31,894 nt of DNA from CAZGYE01 sp964530165. Lineage in GTDB: Bacteria > Planctomycetota > Planctomycetia > Planctomycetales > Planctomycetaceae. Shown here one piece after another: positions 1 to 7,568 of the stretch. Made by a program: the position numbers and the translations under genes. Positions within the stretch are counted from its first letter, which is position 1; each line of letters starts with the position of its first letter. Location: assembly GCA_964530165.1 (NCBI GenBank), contig CAZGYE010000028.1:1-31894 (forward strand), given 5' to 3'. The notes beneath the pieces were generated by a model. It searched no databases and had not been told where the DNA came from. It worked only from the letters and a program-made list of their open reading frames with translations.

Positions 1-447
1 ATTGGCGGCGGCGGTTTTGGCGGCGGCGGCCGCGGCGGCGGCGGCGGCGGACTCTTTGGCCTTCCTGTACCCGGTCTTGGGGGACAGGGCGGTCTTGGCG
101 GCGTTGCTGGTCTTGGTTCTCAGGCAGGTCAGGGACAGAAGTCTGCGCAAGGCCAGCAGTTCGGCGGTCAGAGCATTACGATTCAGCAGCCCGTCTTCGA
201 AATCGTCAACGTCACCACCACCGTCAGTGTGCCTGATGGGGGCACCGTGCTGTTGGGCGGCATCAAGCGGCTGCGTGAAGGCCGAAACATGGCCGGCGTT
301 CCCATTCTGAACAAGCTTCCTTACATCAGCCGACTGTTCAAAAACAGCGGCGTCGGCCGCGAGACGGAAAGCTTGATGCTGATGGTCACGCCGCGAATCA
401 TCATCCAGGAGGAAGAAGAAGAGCTGCTCGGAATACCGAGTACCTGA
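1..447 (+). CDS. Secretin (type II/III secretion or type IV pilus family), C-terminal part
   Basis: Reading frame 1 is open from the window edge, so the gene is cut at its 5' end. The visible 148 residues begin with a very glycine-rich stretch (about residues 1-45, almost pure Gly with Phe/Arg/Leu), then a Gln/Gly linker, then a typical secretin C-terminus: VPDGGTVLLGG, GVPILNKLPYISRLFK and LMLMVTPRII. The last two are the conserved 'GvPfLsdIPvlGrLF' and 'lliflTPrIv' blocks of the GspD/PilQ outer-membrane channel family (family knowledge). Planctomycete genomes carry secretins of this kind with Gly/Gln-rich low-complexity inserts. The gene ends in an acidic run (EEEEELLGIPST). Its role would be a multimeric outer-membrane pore; the partner system lies outside the window. 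The family call is firm, but the exact secretion system cannot be decided. Confidence 0.85.
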   Translation: MGGGGFGGGGRGGGGGGLFGLPVPGLGGQGGLGGVAGLGSQAGQGQKSAQGQQFGGQSITIQQPVFEIVNVTTTVSVPDGGTVLLGGIKRLREGRNMAGVPILNKLPYISRLFKNSGVGRETESLMLMVTPRIIIQEEEEELLGIPST

Positions 448-567
448 TCGATCACCCCGAAGTCGCGATGCCAAGATCAAGAGGCGCTTGATAAACCTGA
501 TGCGGTCGCCTATGGTCGGCCCTTGAGTGGCCGATTCGAGACTGCTGTTCCCACGGGAGCACACCGC

Positions 568-1929
568 ATGAGTGATCCGGCGAACGCTTCGTCAAGCGAC
601 TTCAGAGGGTGGCAACGCAGAATTTTCGGGACGGTTTGGGTCACCTACTTCTCCTTCTACCTGTGCCGCTACAACATGCCCATGGCGAAGTCGCGGTTGT
701 GCGACACGTTTTCGTGGGACGCCGAAGACATCGGTATTGTGTTTACGGCGCTGCTGCTGATGTATGCGGTCGGTCAGTTTGTCAACGGCCAGTTGGCCGA
801 CCGATTCGGCACCCGTGTGATCGCAAGCTTGGGCGTTCTCGGGTCGGTGATCATGAACCTGGCGGTGTTCGTCCTGGTGCTCACAGCCGCGCCCGAGTCG
901 GCGGATCCGCGCCGGGTGCTGTGGATGATCGCGCTGTTCTGGGGGGCCAACGGGTTCTTTCAAGCCATGGGGTGGTCTCCGATGGTGCGTGCGATGGCCC
1001 ATTGGTTCCCGTCGACCGGGCGGGGCAAGGTGATGGGCTTGCTGGGGACCTGTTACCAGTTCGGCGGCGCGTTCTCGTGGTTTCTGGCGTTTTTCCTTAC
1101 GGGCTATTTCGTGCAGGAATTGGGCGGCGACTGGCGGATGGTATTCCTCGTGCCGGCGATCTTGTTTGCCGCGGTCGGAGTGCTGTTTTTCCTCGGGATC
1201 CGGAACCGTCCCGAGGACGTGGGGTTTCCGCCCGTCAACTCGGACGAACGACCCACCGGAGACTCGACCCGGGCCACGGGTCCCCGCATCGCCGAGAACG
1301 TGCTCAGGACATTGAAGAATCCGCACCTGTGGATCGTGGCGGGAGTGTTCTTCCTGCTGGACGTGAACCGCTACGGGTTCGTCAACTGGTTGCCGGCATT
1401 CCTCGATGAGCAGGCTGGCGAACACGCTTCGACGTTGATGGCGAATTTCAAGGAGGTGATGAAGCGGTGTATTCACCCCTTAGCAGGGTCGGCGGGTGCG
1501 ATCGTGGCGGGCTGGGCCACCGACCGGTTTTTCGGCGGGCGGCGCGCGCCGGTCATCGTGGTTCTGCTGACAATCCTGGGAATCTCCTCCTTTCTTTTCC
1601 CGTATCTCGACCCGAACAACACGGGGCTTGTCATCGCCGTCGTGGCCCTGATCGGCTTTTGCACCTACGGGCCTCACATCCTGTTGGTCGGTCACGCGGC
1701 GCTGGATTTCGGCAAGAAGTCGGGCGCCGCCGGCGCGGCCGGGTTCATTGACGGCATGGGCTACATCGGCGCCAGCCTCGCCGGCTGGGGCGCGGGAAAG
1801 CTGATCGACACGCGCGGATACGAGGTGACCTTCATAACTTTTGGTTCGGCCGCCATCCTCGGCGCACTGCTGGCCGCCCTGATCTGGAAAGTGGGGCCGC
1901 AGCACGAAACGGCCGACCTGACAGGCTGA
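568..1929 (+). CDS. MFS transporter, organophosphate:Pi antiporter (GlpT/UhpT)-like
   Basis: This encodes a 453-residue polytopic membrane protein with about 12 hydrophobic segments. The N-terminal segment FSFYLCRYNMPMAKSRL resembles the start of OPA-family carriers (GlpT/UhpT: Tyr/Phe-rich helix then R-x-N). The loop GQLADRFGTRVI matches the MFS signature G-x-L-x-D-R-x-G between helices 2 and 3, and a related GWATDRFFGGRRAP occurs at the domain midpoint. I chose ATG 568 because a GGGAG-like site lies about 10 nt upstream; an in-frame TTG at 523 would add 15 residues with no Shine-Dalgarno sequence. The stop is 13 bp before the next gene, so the two are probably co-transcribed. The substrate is likely a small phosphorylated or anionic compound by family, but this is not shown by the sequence. 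Confidence 0.85.
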   Translation: MSDPANASSSDFRGWQRRIFGTVWVTYFSFYLCRYNMPMAKSRLCDTFSWDAEDIGIVFTALLLMYAVGQFVNGQLADRFGTRVIASLGVLGSVIMNLAVFVLVLTAAPESADPRRVLWMIALFWGANGFFQAMGWSPMVRAMAHWFPSTGRGKVMGLLGTCYQFGGAFSWFLAFFLTGYFVQELGGDWRMVFLVPAILFAAVGVLFFLGIRNRPEDVGFPPVNSDERPTGDSTRATGPRIAENVLRTLKNPHLWIVAGVFFLLDVNRYGFVNWLPAFLDEQAGEHASTLMANFKEVMKRCIHPLAGSAGAIVAGWATDRFFGGRRAPVIVVLLTILGISSFLFPYLDPNNTGLVIAVVALIGFCTYGPHILLVGHAALDFGKKSGAAGAAGFIDGMGYIGASLAGWGAGKLIDTRGYEVTFITFGSAAILGALLAALIWKVGPQHETADLTG

Positions 1930-1942
1930 CCGGTAAGGACCA

Positions 1943-3034
1943 ATGGACGCACGCGAACGAGTTTTCCTCGCGCTGAACCACACCGAACCCGACCGCGTCC
2001 CCATCGACTGCTGGATGACCTCAGCGGTTTCCCAGCGGCTGCGGAACCATTTCGGCTTCTCGAGCCAGGAGCAACTGCTCGAGCACTTCGACGTCGATTT
2101 CCGTTACATCGACGGGCCGAAATACGTCGGGCCGGAGCCGCTAGTGCACGCAGACGGCAGCGTCGATGACCACTGGGGCGTGCCGCGAGTCCGCGTGGAA
2201 GTGGGGCTCGGTGAGCACGCCAGTGTTTACCGAGAGGTGATCGACTTCCCGCTGAGAACCGCAACGTCGCTCGAGCAGATCCGCGACTATCCCAAGTGGC
2301 CCAGCCCCGATTGGTTCGACTACGACTGCGTCGGCGAGCAAGCGGCCGAGGCCCGGCGGACGGGCAAGGTCGTGGTCTTTATGGGCGACCGCATGAACCG
2401 CTGCGCGCAACTCAAGCCCGCCATGTACCTGCGCGGCATCGATCAGATACTCATGGACCTCTCTCTGGCCCCCGACATTGCCGAGTACATTTTTCAGCGC
2501 GTGGCGGCCTTCTACCTGGAGTATGCGCGGCGAACGCTCGAGGCGGCCGGCGGAGGCATCGACATTCTCATGATGGGCGACGACTTCGGCACGCAAAAGG
2601 GGCTGTTCGTCTCGCCGGACATGTGGCGGCAGTTTCTGCGCCCGGGGTTCAAAGCCTTCATCGATCTCGCCCGTCAGCACGGATGCAAGGTCGCCCACCA
2701 CTCCTGCGGCTCCATCAAGCCCATCATTCCCGATCTGATCCAGTGCGGATTGGACATCCTGAACCCCGTTCAACCCGACGTCCACGACATGGACCGCAGG
2801 GAGCTGAAGCAGACATTCGGCGACCGACTTTGTTTTCACGGATCGATTTCCATTCAGCGGACGCTTCCCTTCGGCACACCCGACGACGTCCGCGACGAAG
2901 TGCGGGAACGCTTTGAAACTCTCGGTCCGGGCGGCGGCTTCATCTTCTGCACCGCTCACAACATCCAGGCGGATACGCCCACCGAAAACATCGTGGCCTT
3001 GTTCGACGCATATCGAACCTTGTGCCGTTACTGA
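1943..3034 (+). CDS. Uroporphyrinogen decarboxylase-fold protein, cobamide methyltransferase-like
   Basis: The product is a 363-residue soluble protein. The start ARERVFLALNHTEPDRVPID is the standard N-terminus of the URO-D superfamily. It carries H253-S-C255 (HHSCGSIKPI) and C336 (GGGFIFCTAHNIQ). Together these give the His-X-Cys-Xn-Cys zinc motif known from MtaA/MtbA/CmuA-type corrinoid methyltransferases and absent from true heme-pathway HemE. The more probable role is therefore methyl transfer between a corrinoid protein and an acceptor, or a related demethylation. No corrinoid protein or reductive activator is visible nearby. A GTAAGG sequence precedes ATG 1943, and the gene follows the MFS gene by 13 bp, suggesting a transport-plus-metabolism pair. 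The fold is certain; the reaction is inferred. Confidence 0.85.
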   Translation: MDARERVFLALNHTEPDRVPIDCWMTSAVSQRLRNHFGFSSQEQLLEHFDVDFRYIDGPKYVGPEPLVHADGSVDDHWGVPRVRVEVGLGEHASVYREVIDFPLRTATSLEQIRDYPKWPSPDWFDYDCVGEQAAEARRTGKVVVFMGDRMNRCAQLKPAMYLRGIDQILMDLSLAPDIAEYIFQRVAAFYLEYARRTLEAAGGGIDILMMGDDFGTQKGLFVSPDMWRQFLRPGFKAFIDLARQHGCKVAHHSCGSIKPIIPDLIQCGLDILNPVQPDVHDMDRRELKQTFGDRLCFHGSISIQRTLPFGTPDDVRDEVRERFETLGPGGGFIFCTAHNIQADTPTENIVALFDAYRTLCRY

Positions 3035-3096
3035 CTGATGCGAAGGCAAACAACATGAGCGAGCGAGGGAGCATCGGCCGCCTGATTGTCGAAACA

Positions 3097-3112
3097 GCCG
3101 GTTCACACCGGC
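3097..3112. repeat. Perfect 6-bp-arm hairpin after the URO-D gene
   Basis: GCCGGT-TCAC-ACCGGC forms a perfect inverted repeat in the gap between the plus-strand URO-D gene and the minus-strand gene remnant at 3144. No T-run follows, so it is at best a weak or Rho-dependent 3' end. Confidence 0.35.
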
Positions 3113-3143
3113 CGCTCGCCATTCTTCTTGTCCGAGGCCCGAC

Positions 3144-3254
3144 TCAACCCAGCTTCCATGGCTTGCGGTACTCGTCATGGAGTAGCTCGTTGGCCTGCTT
3201 GTTGTTGGTGACAACCTCCCGCTCGGCGACCTGTTTCGGTAAGATATCGATCAT
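3144..3254 (-). pseudogene. Probable C-terminal remnant of a Gfo/Idh/MocA-type oxidoreductase
   Basis: The minus-strand frame ending at the TGA at 3144-3146 reads ...REVVTNNKQANELLH, then DEYRKPWKLG, then stop. This resembles the C-terminal tail of planctomycete Gfo/Idh/MocA proteins (pattern A-x-x-L-x(4)-Y-R-K-P-W/Y). The intact family member at 18931-20289 in this window ends EADAVLNKPSYRKPYVV, with the same layout. About 30-36 residues are recognisable before the frame runs into the oppositely oriented HD gene, whose start codon (3253) overlaps the remnant boundary. I infer that an older oxidoreductase gene lost its body when the HD gene came to lie here, or by deletion. It could also be a chance match, because no nucleotide-binding part is present. 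Confidence 0.42.
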
Positions 3255-4659
3255 GGTCCGCGATTTTACAACGGAAAGTCTCGCTCACGATCCGATTCAC
3301 GGGTACATCTCGTTCATTTCGCGTTCGGGGCTGCCCGCCGGTGAGGTGTCGGAGCAGGCAATCATCGACAGTCCGTGGGTACAGCGGCTGCGGCAGATTC
3401 ACCAGTTGCAGACCGCCTGGTGGCTGTTCCCGTCGGCCGAGCACATGCGGTTTCAGCATGTGTTGGGAGCCATGCACTTGGCTTCGCAGGCGGTCGCGCA
3501 TTGGTACGACTCGCTGTGCGACGCCTGTGCCAACGTGCCGTCCCGGGCGTATGTGGAAAGCTTGCTGCGGATGGCGGCGCTTTTGCACGATGTCGGTCAC
3601 GGGCCGTTCGGTCACTTCTTCGACGAACATTACCTGGCCCAATTCGACATCACGCATGAGGACGTCGGTGCGGCGATCATCGAAGGGGAGCTGGGCGAGG
3701 ATCTGCGGCGCGTTCGGCGAAATCCCCGCGGCGAGATCGGGCCGTTGGAGGAGCTCGAACCGAAGCAGGTCGCGTGGCTGATTCGCCGTCCCCAAAGTCT
3801 CAGCGATGCCGAAGACGCTCAGCCCGACTGGCTGCGAAAACTCCGTGCGCTGTTCAGCGGGATTTACACGGTCGACAACATGGACTTTGTGCTCCGCGAC
3901 GCTTACATGTCGGGATACAACACGCGGGCGTTCGATCTTTCGCGGCTGATGCACTACACTTTCTTCACACCGCACGGATTGACCATTCATGCGCGGGGAC
4001 TGCCCACGCTGATCAACTTCATCGAAACGCGGGCGAATCTGTTCCGCACCATCTATTTCCACCGCACTGTTCGCGCGCTCGATTTGGCTTTGGAGGAGGT
4101 GTTCGGCGAGACGATGCGGCATTTGTTCCCCGGCAACCCGCTGGAGCATCTCGACGCGTACCGCCGCTTGACGGAGTCATCATATCTGGTCGACGTCGAC
4201 CGTTGGGCCGACAGCGATGATCCCCAACTCGTCGAGCTGGGCCGGAAGTGGCAAGCCATCTTACGCCGGGACGTGACCTGGAAGATGGCCGTCGAGCGGA
4301 CGTTCCATTTCCATTCGGGCACGGCCGAGCGGACGACCATCTTCTCCGAGCCCGATCTGGTGGAAAAGCGGCTTCGGCGGAGGTTGCCGGGCGAATTGCG
4401 GGATGTGCCGATCAAAGTCGACGTTGCGCGCCACTATCACCGTCCCAGCGAGCGGCTGCCGGCCGGCGGACAGAATTTTCTGCTCGACCCGGCCGTCGGG
4501 GTTCCGCAGGAATTGCACGATGACGAGCTGTTCCGCGCCCTGCCCATCAGTTTCACAATCTTCCGCATCTATTCGCGGGATCATCAGCACGATGCCGAGC
4601 TGAACGCAGCGCTCACCGCAGTCCTGGGCGACATCGACGACACGAGGACGAATATGTAG
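3253..4659 (+). CDS. HD-domain phosphohydrolase, SAMHD1/dNTPase-like (COG1078 type)
   Basis: This encodes a 468-residue cytoplasmic protein. It contains the full metal-site set of the HD superfamily: H69 (MRFQHVLGAMHLA), H112-D113 (ALLHDVGHGPFGHFFDEH) and D208 (YTVDNMDFVLRDAYMSG). The last block aligns with VDKWDYFARD of human SAMHD1, including the distal D216. DPIHGYI near the N-terminus is also typical. The family hydrolyses dNTPs to the nucleoside and triphosphate; some members act on other phosphoesters, so the substrate is uncertain. The frame is open from 3022, but ATG 3253 is preferred: GGTAAG lies about 9 nt upstream and the residues before it match no family sequence. The gene stands alone, with repeats on its 3' side. 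Confidence 0.85.
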   Translation: MVRDFTTESLAHDPIHGYISFISRSGLPAGEVSEQAIIDSPWVQRLRQIHQLQTAWWLFPSAEHMRFQHVLGAMHLASQAVAHWYDSLCDACANVPSRAYVESLLRMAALLHDVGHGPFGHFFDEHYLAQFDITHEDVGAAIIEGELGEDLRRVRRNPRGEIGPLEELEPKQVAWLIRRPQSLSDAEDAQPDWLRKLRALFSGIYTVDNMDFVLRDAYMSGYNTRAFDLSRLMHYTFFTPHGLTIHARGLPTLINFIETRANLFRTIYFHRTVRALDLALEEVFGETMRHLFPGNPLEHLDAYRRLTESSYLVDVDRWADSDDPQLVELGRKWQAILRRDVTWKMAVERTFHFHSGTAERTTIFSEPDLVEKRLRRRLPGELRDVPIKVDVARHYHRPSERLPAGGQNFLLDPAVGVPQELHDDELFRALPISFTIFRIYSRDHQHDAELNAALTAVLGDIDDTRTNM

Positions 4660-4666
4660 GAAGTCA

Positions 4667-4759
4667 AGCGGTCAGCTATCAGCTATCAGCTTTCAGCTCT
4701 TGGCTCGGAAACAACGAATTGCCACGGTCATGGTCGCTGACCGCTGAAAGCTGATCGCT
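4667..4759. repeat. Imperfect inverted repeat with short tandem repeats
   Basis: The left arm (4667-4698) contains CAGCTATCAGCTATCAGC, a tandem of a 7-nt unit, and then TTTCAGCT. The right arm (4733-4759) contains CTGACCGCTGAAAGCTGATC, an imperfect inverted version. This is dispersed-repeat-like intergenic DNA. It may fold into an RNA hairpin after the HD gene. No gene is seen in 4660-4901. Confidence 0.5.
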
Positions 4760-4901
4760 CTCCCATCCTGTGAGTGGCGCCGCTGAGTCGAGTCATACCG
4801 TTCGGCGAAACTTTGCGGCGTCCGAGCGATCAGTTGTAGCGGTCATGTCGGCCGTCGTGATGTTTCTGCTTCGACCTGGCCGGGCGGTCGATACTGAGAC
4901 C

Positions 4902-5231
4902 ATGATCGCAGTCGATATGGAACAACTGTTCAAGAACGCCGACTGGCAATTGGTGCTTTCCGCCTACCACGCTCAACATTCGGTGGCAAAGGAACAGAAC
5001 CCCGAACACGACGGCTGGCTGCCGCGCACCACGTCGGTCGAGGGTATTCGGGACGAGCGGCTGCCACGGATTCATGGGAAGCTGATCGCACTCGGCTTCC
5101 TCAAATTCGAGCTGGCTGGCCGTACCGCGGGAGTCCGCTATCAGTTGAGCCGACTGGGAATACAGGCGATGAGCCGAATCAACGGGACAGAGGACGATTC
5201 TGATCCGTTCGATCTGGCCCAATCGGCTTGA
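4902..5231 (+). CDS. Small hypothetical protein, possible winged-helix fold
   Basis: From ATG 4902 the product is 109 residues (MIAVDMEQLFKNADWQL...). The frame is open further upstream to a GTG at 4770, but that extra part is Arg/Val-rich and overlaps the repeat-bearing intergenic DNA. ATG 4917 is another option. The segment RLPRIHGKLIALGFLKFELA, followed by a turn and YQLSRLGIQAM, has the helix-helix-beta-hairpin-helix rhythm of MarR/PadR-like winged helices, and the tail is acidic (EDDSDPFDLAQSA). I do not recognise the family. The gene is convergent with the sulfatase at 5396-6949, with hairpin repeats between them. Function unknown; a DNA-binding role is only a guess from pattern. Confidence 0.55.
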   Translation: MIAVDMEQLFKNADWQLVLSAYHAQHSVAKEQNPEHDGWLPRTTSVEGIRDERLPRIHGKLIALGFLKFELAGRTAGVRYQLSRLGIQAMSRINGTEDDSDPFDLAQSA

Positions 5232-5266
5232 CGTCCTACAAAACGCGATCCGCCGAGCCGACAAAG

Positions 5267-5311
5267 CCCGCCGGTGGCAACCGGCGGGACCCACGGGATG
5301 CCACCCGTGGG
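5267..5311. repeat. Two adjacent perfect hairpins between convergent genes
   Basis: The first hairpin is CCCGCCGGT-GGCA-ACCGGCGGG (5267-5288), with 9-bp arms. It is followed one base later by CCCACGGG-ATGCCA-CCCGTGGG (5290-5311), with 8-bp arms. They lie between the stops of the hypothetical gene (+) and the sulfatase (-). The second has the same arm type as the hairpin at 18589-18608, so both are dispersed elements. They may end or stabilise transcripts from both sides, but neither has a T-run. Confidence 0.65.
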
Positions 5312-5395
5312 CTTTCACGCGGGTTCATGGCTCAGCAGGAGCTTCGCCCTCCCGAAACCGGGCCTTGAAACCGCTTCTTGTGTATCGCATAGACC

Positions 5396-6949
5396 TTACG
5401 AAGTTTTCTTTTTGGCCGGCTTCCGTTTCTTTGGCTTTCCGCGGACTTTCCACAGCGGTGACGGCGTGTGCGAGTCTTTCATAATCCGCCGGATTCTCGC
5501 CACGACGTCTGCGTGTTCGGCAGCGACGTTTTTCGTTTCGCCGAGGTCGTTCTCGAGGTTGTACAGCTCGATGTTTTCGCCGTCGATCGGCTGGACGACC
5601 CCTTTCCACCGGCCCATGCGAACCGCTTGCGCCGAGCCGCGTTCGTAGAACTCCCAGTAGAGAGACTCGTGCTGCTTCTGCTCGCCCGTCTTTCCGAGAA
5701 TGGCCGGCAGGAAATTGATGCCGTCGATCTTTTTCGGCGGCTCGACGCCCGCGATCGCCGCGGCCGTAGGCAGAAAGTCGCCGAAATAGCCGATGGTGTC
5801 CGAGACAGTTCCCGCCGGTGCGCGACCCGGCCAGCGGACGATCATCGGCACGCGGATTCCGCCTTCGTAAAGGTCCCGCTTGATGCCCCGCAGCGGGCCG
5901 TTCGAATCGAAGAAATCCGGGTTGTTGCCCCCCTCGGCGTGCGGGCCGTTGTCCGACGTGAAGAACACGATCGTCTTCTCGTCAATCCCGTGCTCTTTGA
6001 GCCGCTCGAAGAGTCGGCCGAGGTCGCGGTCCATCCGGCTGATCATCGCGGCCAGGCCCTTTTGCGGTTCCGGCCAGTCCTTGTTCTTGTAAATGCCGAG
6101 GTCGGGAACTTCCATTCCTTTGCCGCGGGCTTCGCAGTTCGCGTGCGGAATGGTCAGCGCCAGGTAGAGAAAGAAAGGGCGGTCCTTGTGATGGTCGATG
6201 AACGTGAGCGCTTCGGCGGCCAGCAGGTCGTGGCTGTAGGTGACTTTCCGGGTCGCGACGCCCTGGCCGTATTGACCTTCCCGCGGGACGACGTTGTCGA
6301 GCTTCACGCGTTTTTCGTCTCGGACCAGAAAGCTGGGATAGTAATTGTGCGCGTGGTGCTGATCAAGATAGCCGAAGAACGAATCGAAGCCCTGCCGGGT
6401 CGGCAGTCCGCTGGAACCTTCGTGGCCGAGCCCCCACTTGCCGACCAGCCCGGTGGCATAGCCGGCGCCCTTGAGAAGCTCGGCCACCGTGAAGTCGTCC
6501 GGACGCAAGTTGAACTTGCCGTTGCCCCGAATGTAGCAGTGTCCGAGGTGCAAACCGGTCATCAGCACGCATCGCGACGGGGCACACACCGTCGAGCCGG
6601 CATAGAACTGCGTAAACCGGACCCCCTCGGCTGCCATGCGGTCCAGATGCGGCGTCTTGATGGTCTTCTGCCCATAGCTGCCCAGATCGCCGTAACCCAG
6701 GTCGTCGGCCATGATGAAAATGATGTTCGGTTTGCGGCTTTTCGACAGCGAGCTGTCGGTTTGGGAGTTTAGCGACAGCGAGCTGTCGGTTTGGGAGTTT
6801 AGCGACAGCGAGCTGTCGGTTTGTGGACCTTTGGCGGCATCTTCGGCCGCCTGCGATGCGTTCGCGCTGGCGGCCACGAAAATCAGCAGCGCGACCAGCG
6901 AGACTTTCAGCGACGTCGGGTACTCTCGGAGTTGGGTTCGGCGGGGCAT
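5396..6949 (-). CDS. Secreted sulfatase (type I, formylglycine-dependent)
   Basis: This encodes a 517-residue protein of the alkaline phosphatase/sulfatase superfamily. After a hydrophobic export signal (about residues 14-35, VSLVALLIFVAASANA) comes a Ser/Thr-rich linker made of three near-identical 10-residue repeats (about 43-69, TDSSLSLNSQ units). The catalytic domain then starts at PNIIFIMADDLGYGD. C122 in CAPSR is the C-x-P-S-R formylglycine site, followed by MTG. The metal-binding D82/D83, GKWGLGHE and FFTSDNGPHAEGG are all present. ATG 6949 is chosen because AGGAG lies about 7 nt upstream; an ATG 21 nt further out has no such site. The lysine-rich C-terminus (KPKKRKPAKKKTS) is unusual. 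It should act outside the cytoplasm on sulfate esters, substrate unknown. It is divergent from the STAS gene. Confidence 0.92.
   Translation of the reverse strand: MPRRTQLREYPTSLKVSLVALLIFVAASANASQAAEDAAKGPQTDSSLSLNSQTDSSLSLNSQTDSSLSKSRKPNIIFIMADDLGYGDLGSYGQKTIKTPHLDRMAAEGVRFTQFYAGSTVCAPSRCVLMTGLHLGHCYIRGNGKFNLRPDDFTVAELLKGAGYATGLVGKWGLGHEGSSGLPTRQGFDSFFGYLDQHHAHNYYPSFLVRDEKRVKLDNVVPREGQYGQGVATRKVTYSHDLLAAEALTFIDHHKDRPFFLYLALTIPHANCEARGKGMEVPDLGIYKNKDWPEPQKGLAAMISRMDRDLGRLFERLKEHGIDEKTIVFFTSDNGPHAEGGNNPDFFDSNGPLRGIKRDLYEGGIRVPMIVRWPGRAPAGTVSDTIGYFGDFLPTAAAIAGVEPPKKIDGINFLPAILGKTGEQKQHESLYWEFYERGSAQAVRMGRWKGVVQPIDGENIELYNLENDLGETKNVAAEHADVVARIRRIMKDSHTPSPLWKVRGKPKKRKPAKKKTS
6743..6818. repeat. 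Three tandem 30-bp hairpin repeats inside the sulfatase gene
   Basis: The core CGACAGCGAGCTGTCG (6-bp arms CGACAG/CTGTCG) occurs at 6743-6758, 6773-6788 and 6803-6818, each followed by GGTTTG. The period is exactly 30 bp, so the reading frame is kept and each copy adds ten residues to the linker after the signal peptide. The same core pattern occurs between genes at 16107-16251 (CGACAACCAGTTGTCG followed by GGTTTGG). Confidence 0.85.
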
Positions 6950-7116
6950 TTCGCTCTCCTGGTGTGTCATCGATGCGTGAGAAGGTCAACCAACGGACAC
7001 CGTACCAGCCGCGCCGGCGGCATGCAACGCTGTGCCGCGTGCGCCCGATTGCATCCCGCGACAGCTCATGCGAGCCGACGGCGGCAGATCGACGGCGGAG
7101 CCGGCTCGTTTTCCGC

Positions 7117-7145
7117 GTGACGGCTGCCGGCATTTCTGCTACAAA
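7117..7145 (+). promoter_or_regulatory. Candidate sigma70-type promoter for the STAS gene
   Basis: GTGACG (7117-7122), a 17-nt spacer and TACAAA (7140-7145) give four of six matches to each consensus box. The start of transcription would be about 45 nt before the STAS start codon. Planctomycete promoters are poorly defined, so this is only a pattern match. Confidence 0.3.
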
Positions 7146-7197
7146 GAATTTCAGCAGAGCGAGTGGTTCTCGTTGGCGCCTCGGTGGGACCGGTAAA

Positions 7198-7563
7198 ATG
7201 ATGGTCAAATTCCACAAGGTCTTTCCGATCGAAGAAAAGCGGGGCACGCTCATCGTCGTCCCGCAGGGCGATGCCATCAGCTTTCGCGATGTGGATGTCG
7301 AGCGGGAATTGAAGGCCGTGCTCGATCTGATCGATCGATCCGATGACGCGAACCTCGTGATCGATCTCCGAAGCGCGGAATACTTCGGGACCGTCATCAT
7401 CGGAGCGATTGTCAAGCTGGGACAGCAAGCGGCGGCGAAGGGCCGCCAGGTGGTGCTCTCGGGCATCTCTACTCAAATGCAACAGGTGCTGGAGGTCATG
7501 AAGCTCGACACCCTTTGGCCACACTATCCGACGCGGAAGCAGGCCCTGAAGGCCCTGAAGTGA
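7198..7563 (+). CDS. STAS-domain protein (anti-sigma factor antagonist-like)
   Basis: This encodes a 121-residue single-domain protein with the STAS alternation: FHKVFPIEEKRGTLIVVPQGD, VERELKAVLDLIDR, NLVIDLRSAEYFGTVIIGAIVKLGQ (read as consecutive strand/helix blocks), then a last helix MQQVLEVMKLDTLWP. STAS proteins bind anti-sigma kinases and are switched by Ser phosphorylation in a D-S-S-G loop. Here the corresponding residues read G-T-V-I, so the usual phospho-acceptor serine is missing and only a threonine remains. The protein may thus be constitutive, use Thr, or act in another partner-binding role. ATG 7198 (followed by a second ATG) is the best start, with a weak GGT-containing leader; upstream in-frame residues are not STAS-like. 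No kinase or phosphatase partner is adjacent. Confidence 0.8.
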   Translation: MMVKFHKVFPIEEKRGTLIVVPQGDAISFRDVDVERELKAVLDLIDRSDDANLVIDLRSAEYFGTVIIGAIVKLGQQAAAKGRQVVLSGISTQMQQVLEVMKLDTLWPHYPTRKQALKALK

Positions 7564-7568
7564 CGTGT

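Noticed and set aside
592..1476. Long open frame on the minus strand across the MFS gene
   Set aside because: His/Arg/Gln-rich translation with no domain pattern; it is a GC-driven shadow of the plus-strand transporter, which has clear helices and motifs.
1943..3034. Annotation as hemE (heme biosynthesis)
   Set aside because: The H-x-C...C zinc motif and divergent sequence fit the methyltransferase-like branch rather than true uroporphyrinogen decarboxylase.
5468..6772. 434-codon plus-strand open frame across the first sulfatase
   Set aside because: Val/Arg/Asp-rich without motifs; the minus strand has the complete sulfatase with CxPSR and signal peptide.
6363..7466. Minus-strand frame containing repeated PNRQLAVA peptides
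   Set aside because: This is only another frame of the 30-bp repeats and of the sulfatase and STAS genes; no family match.
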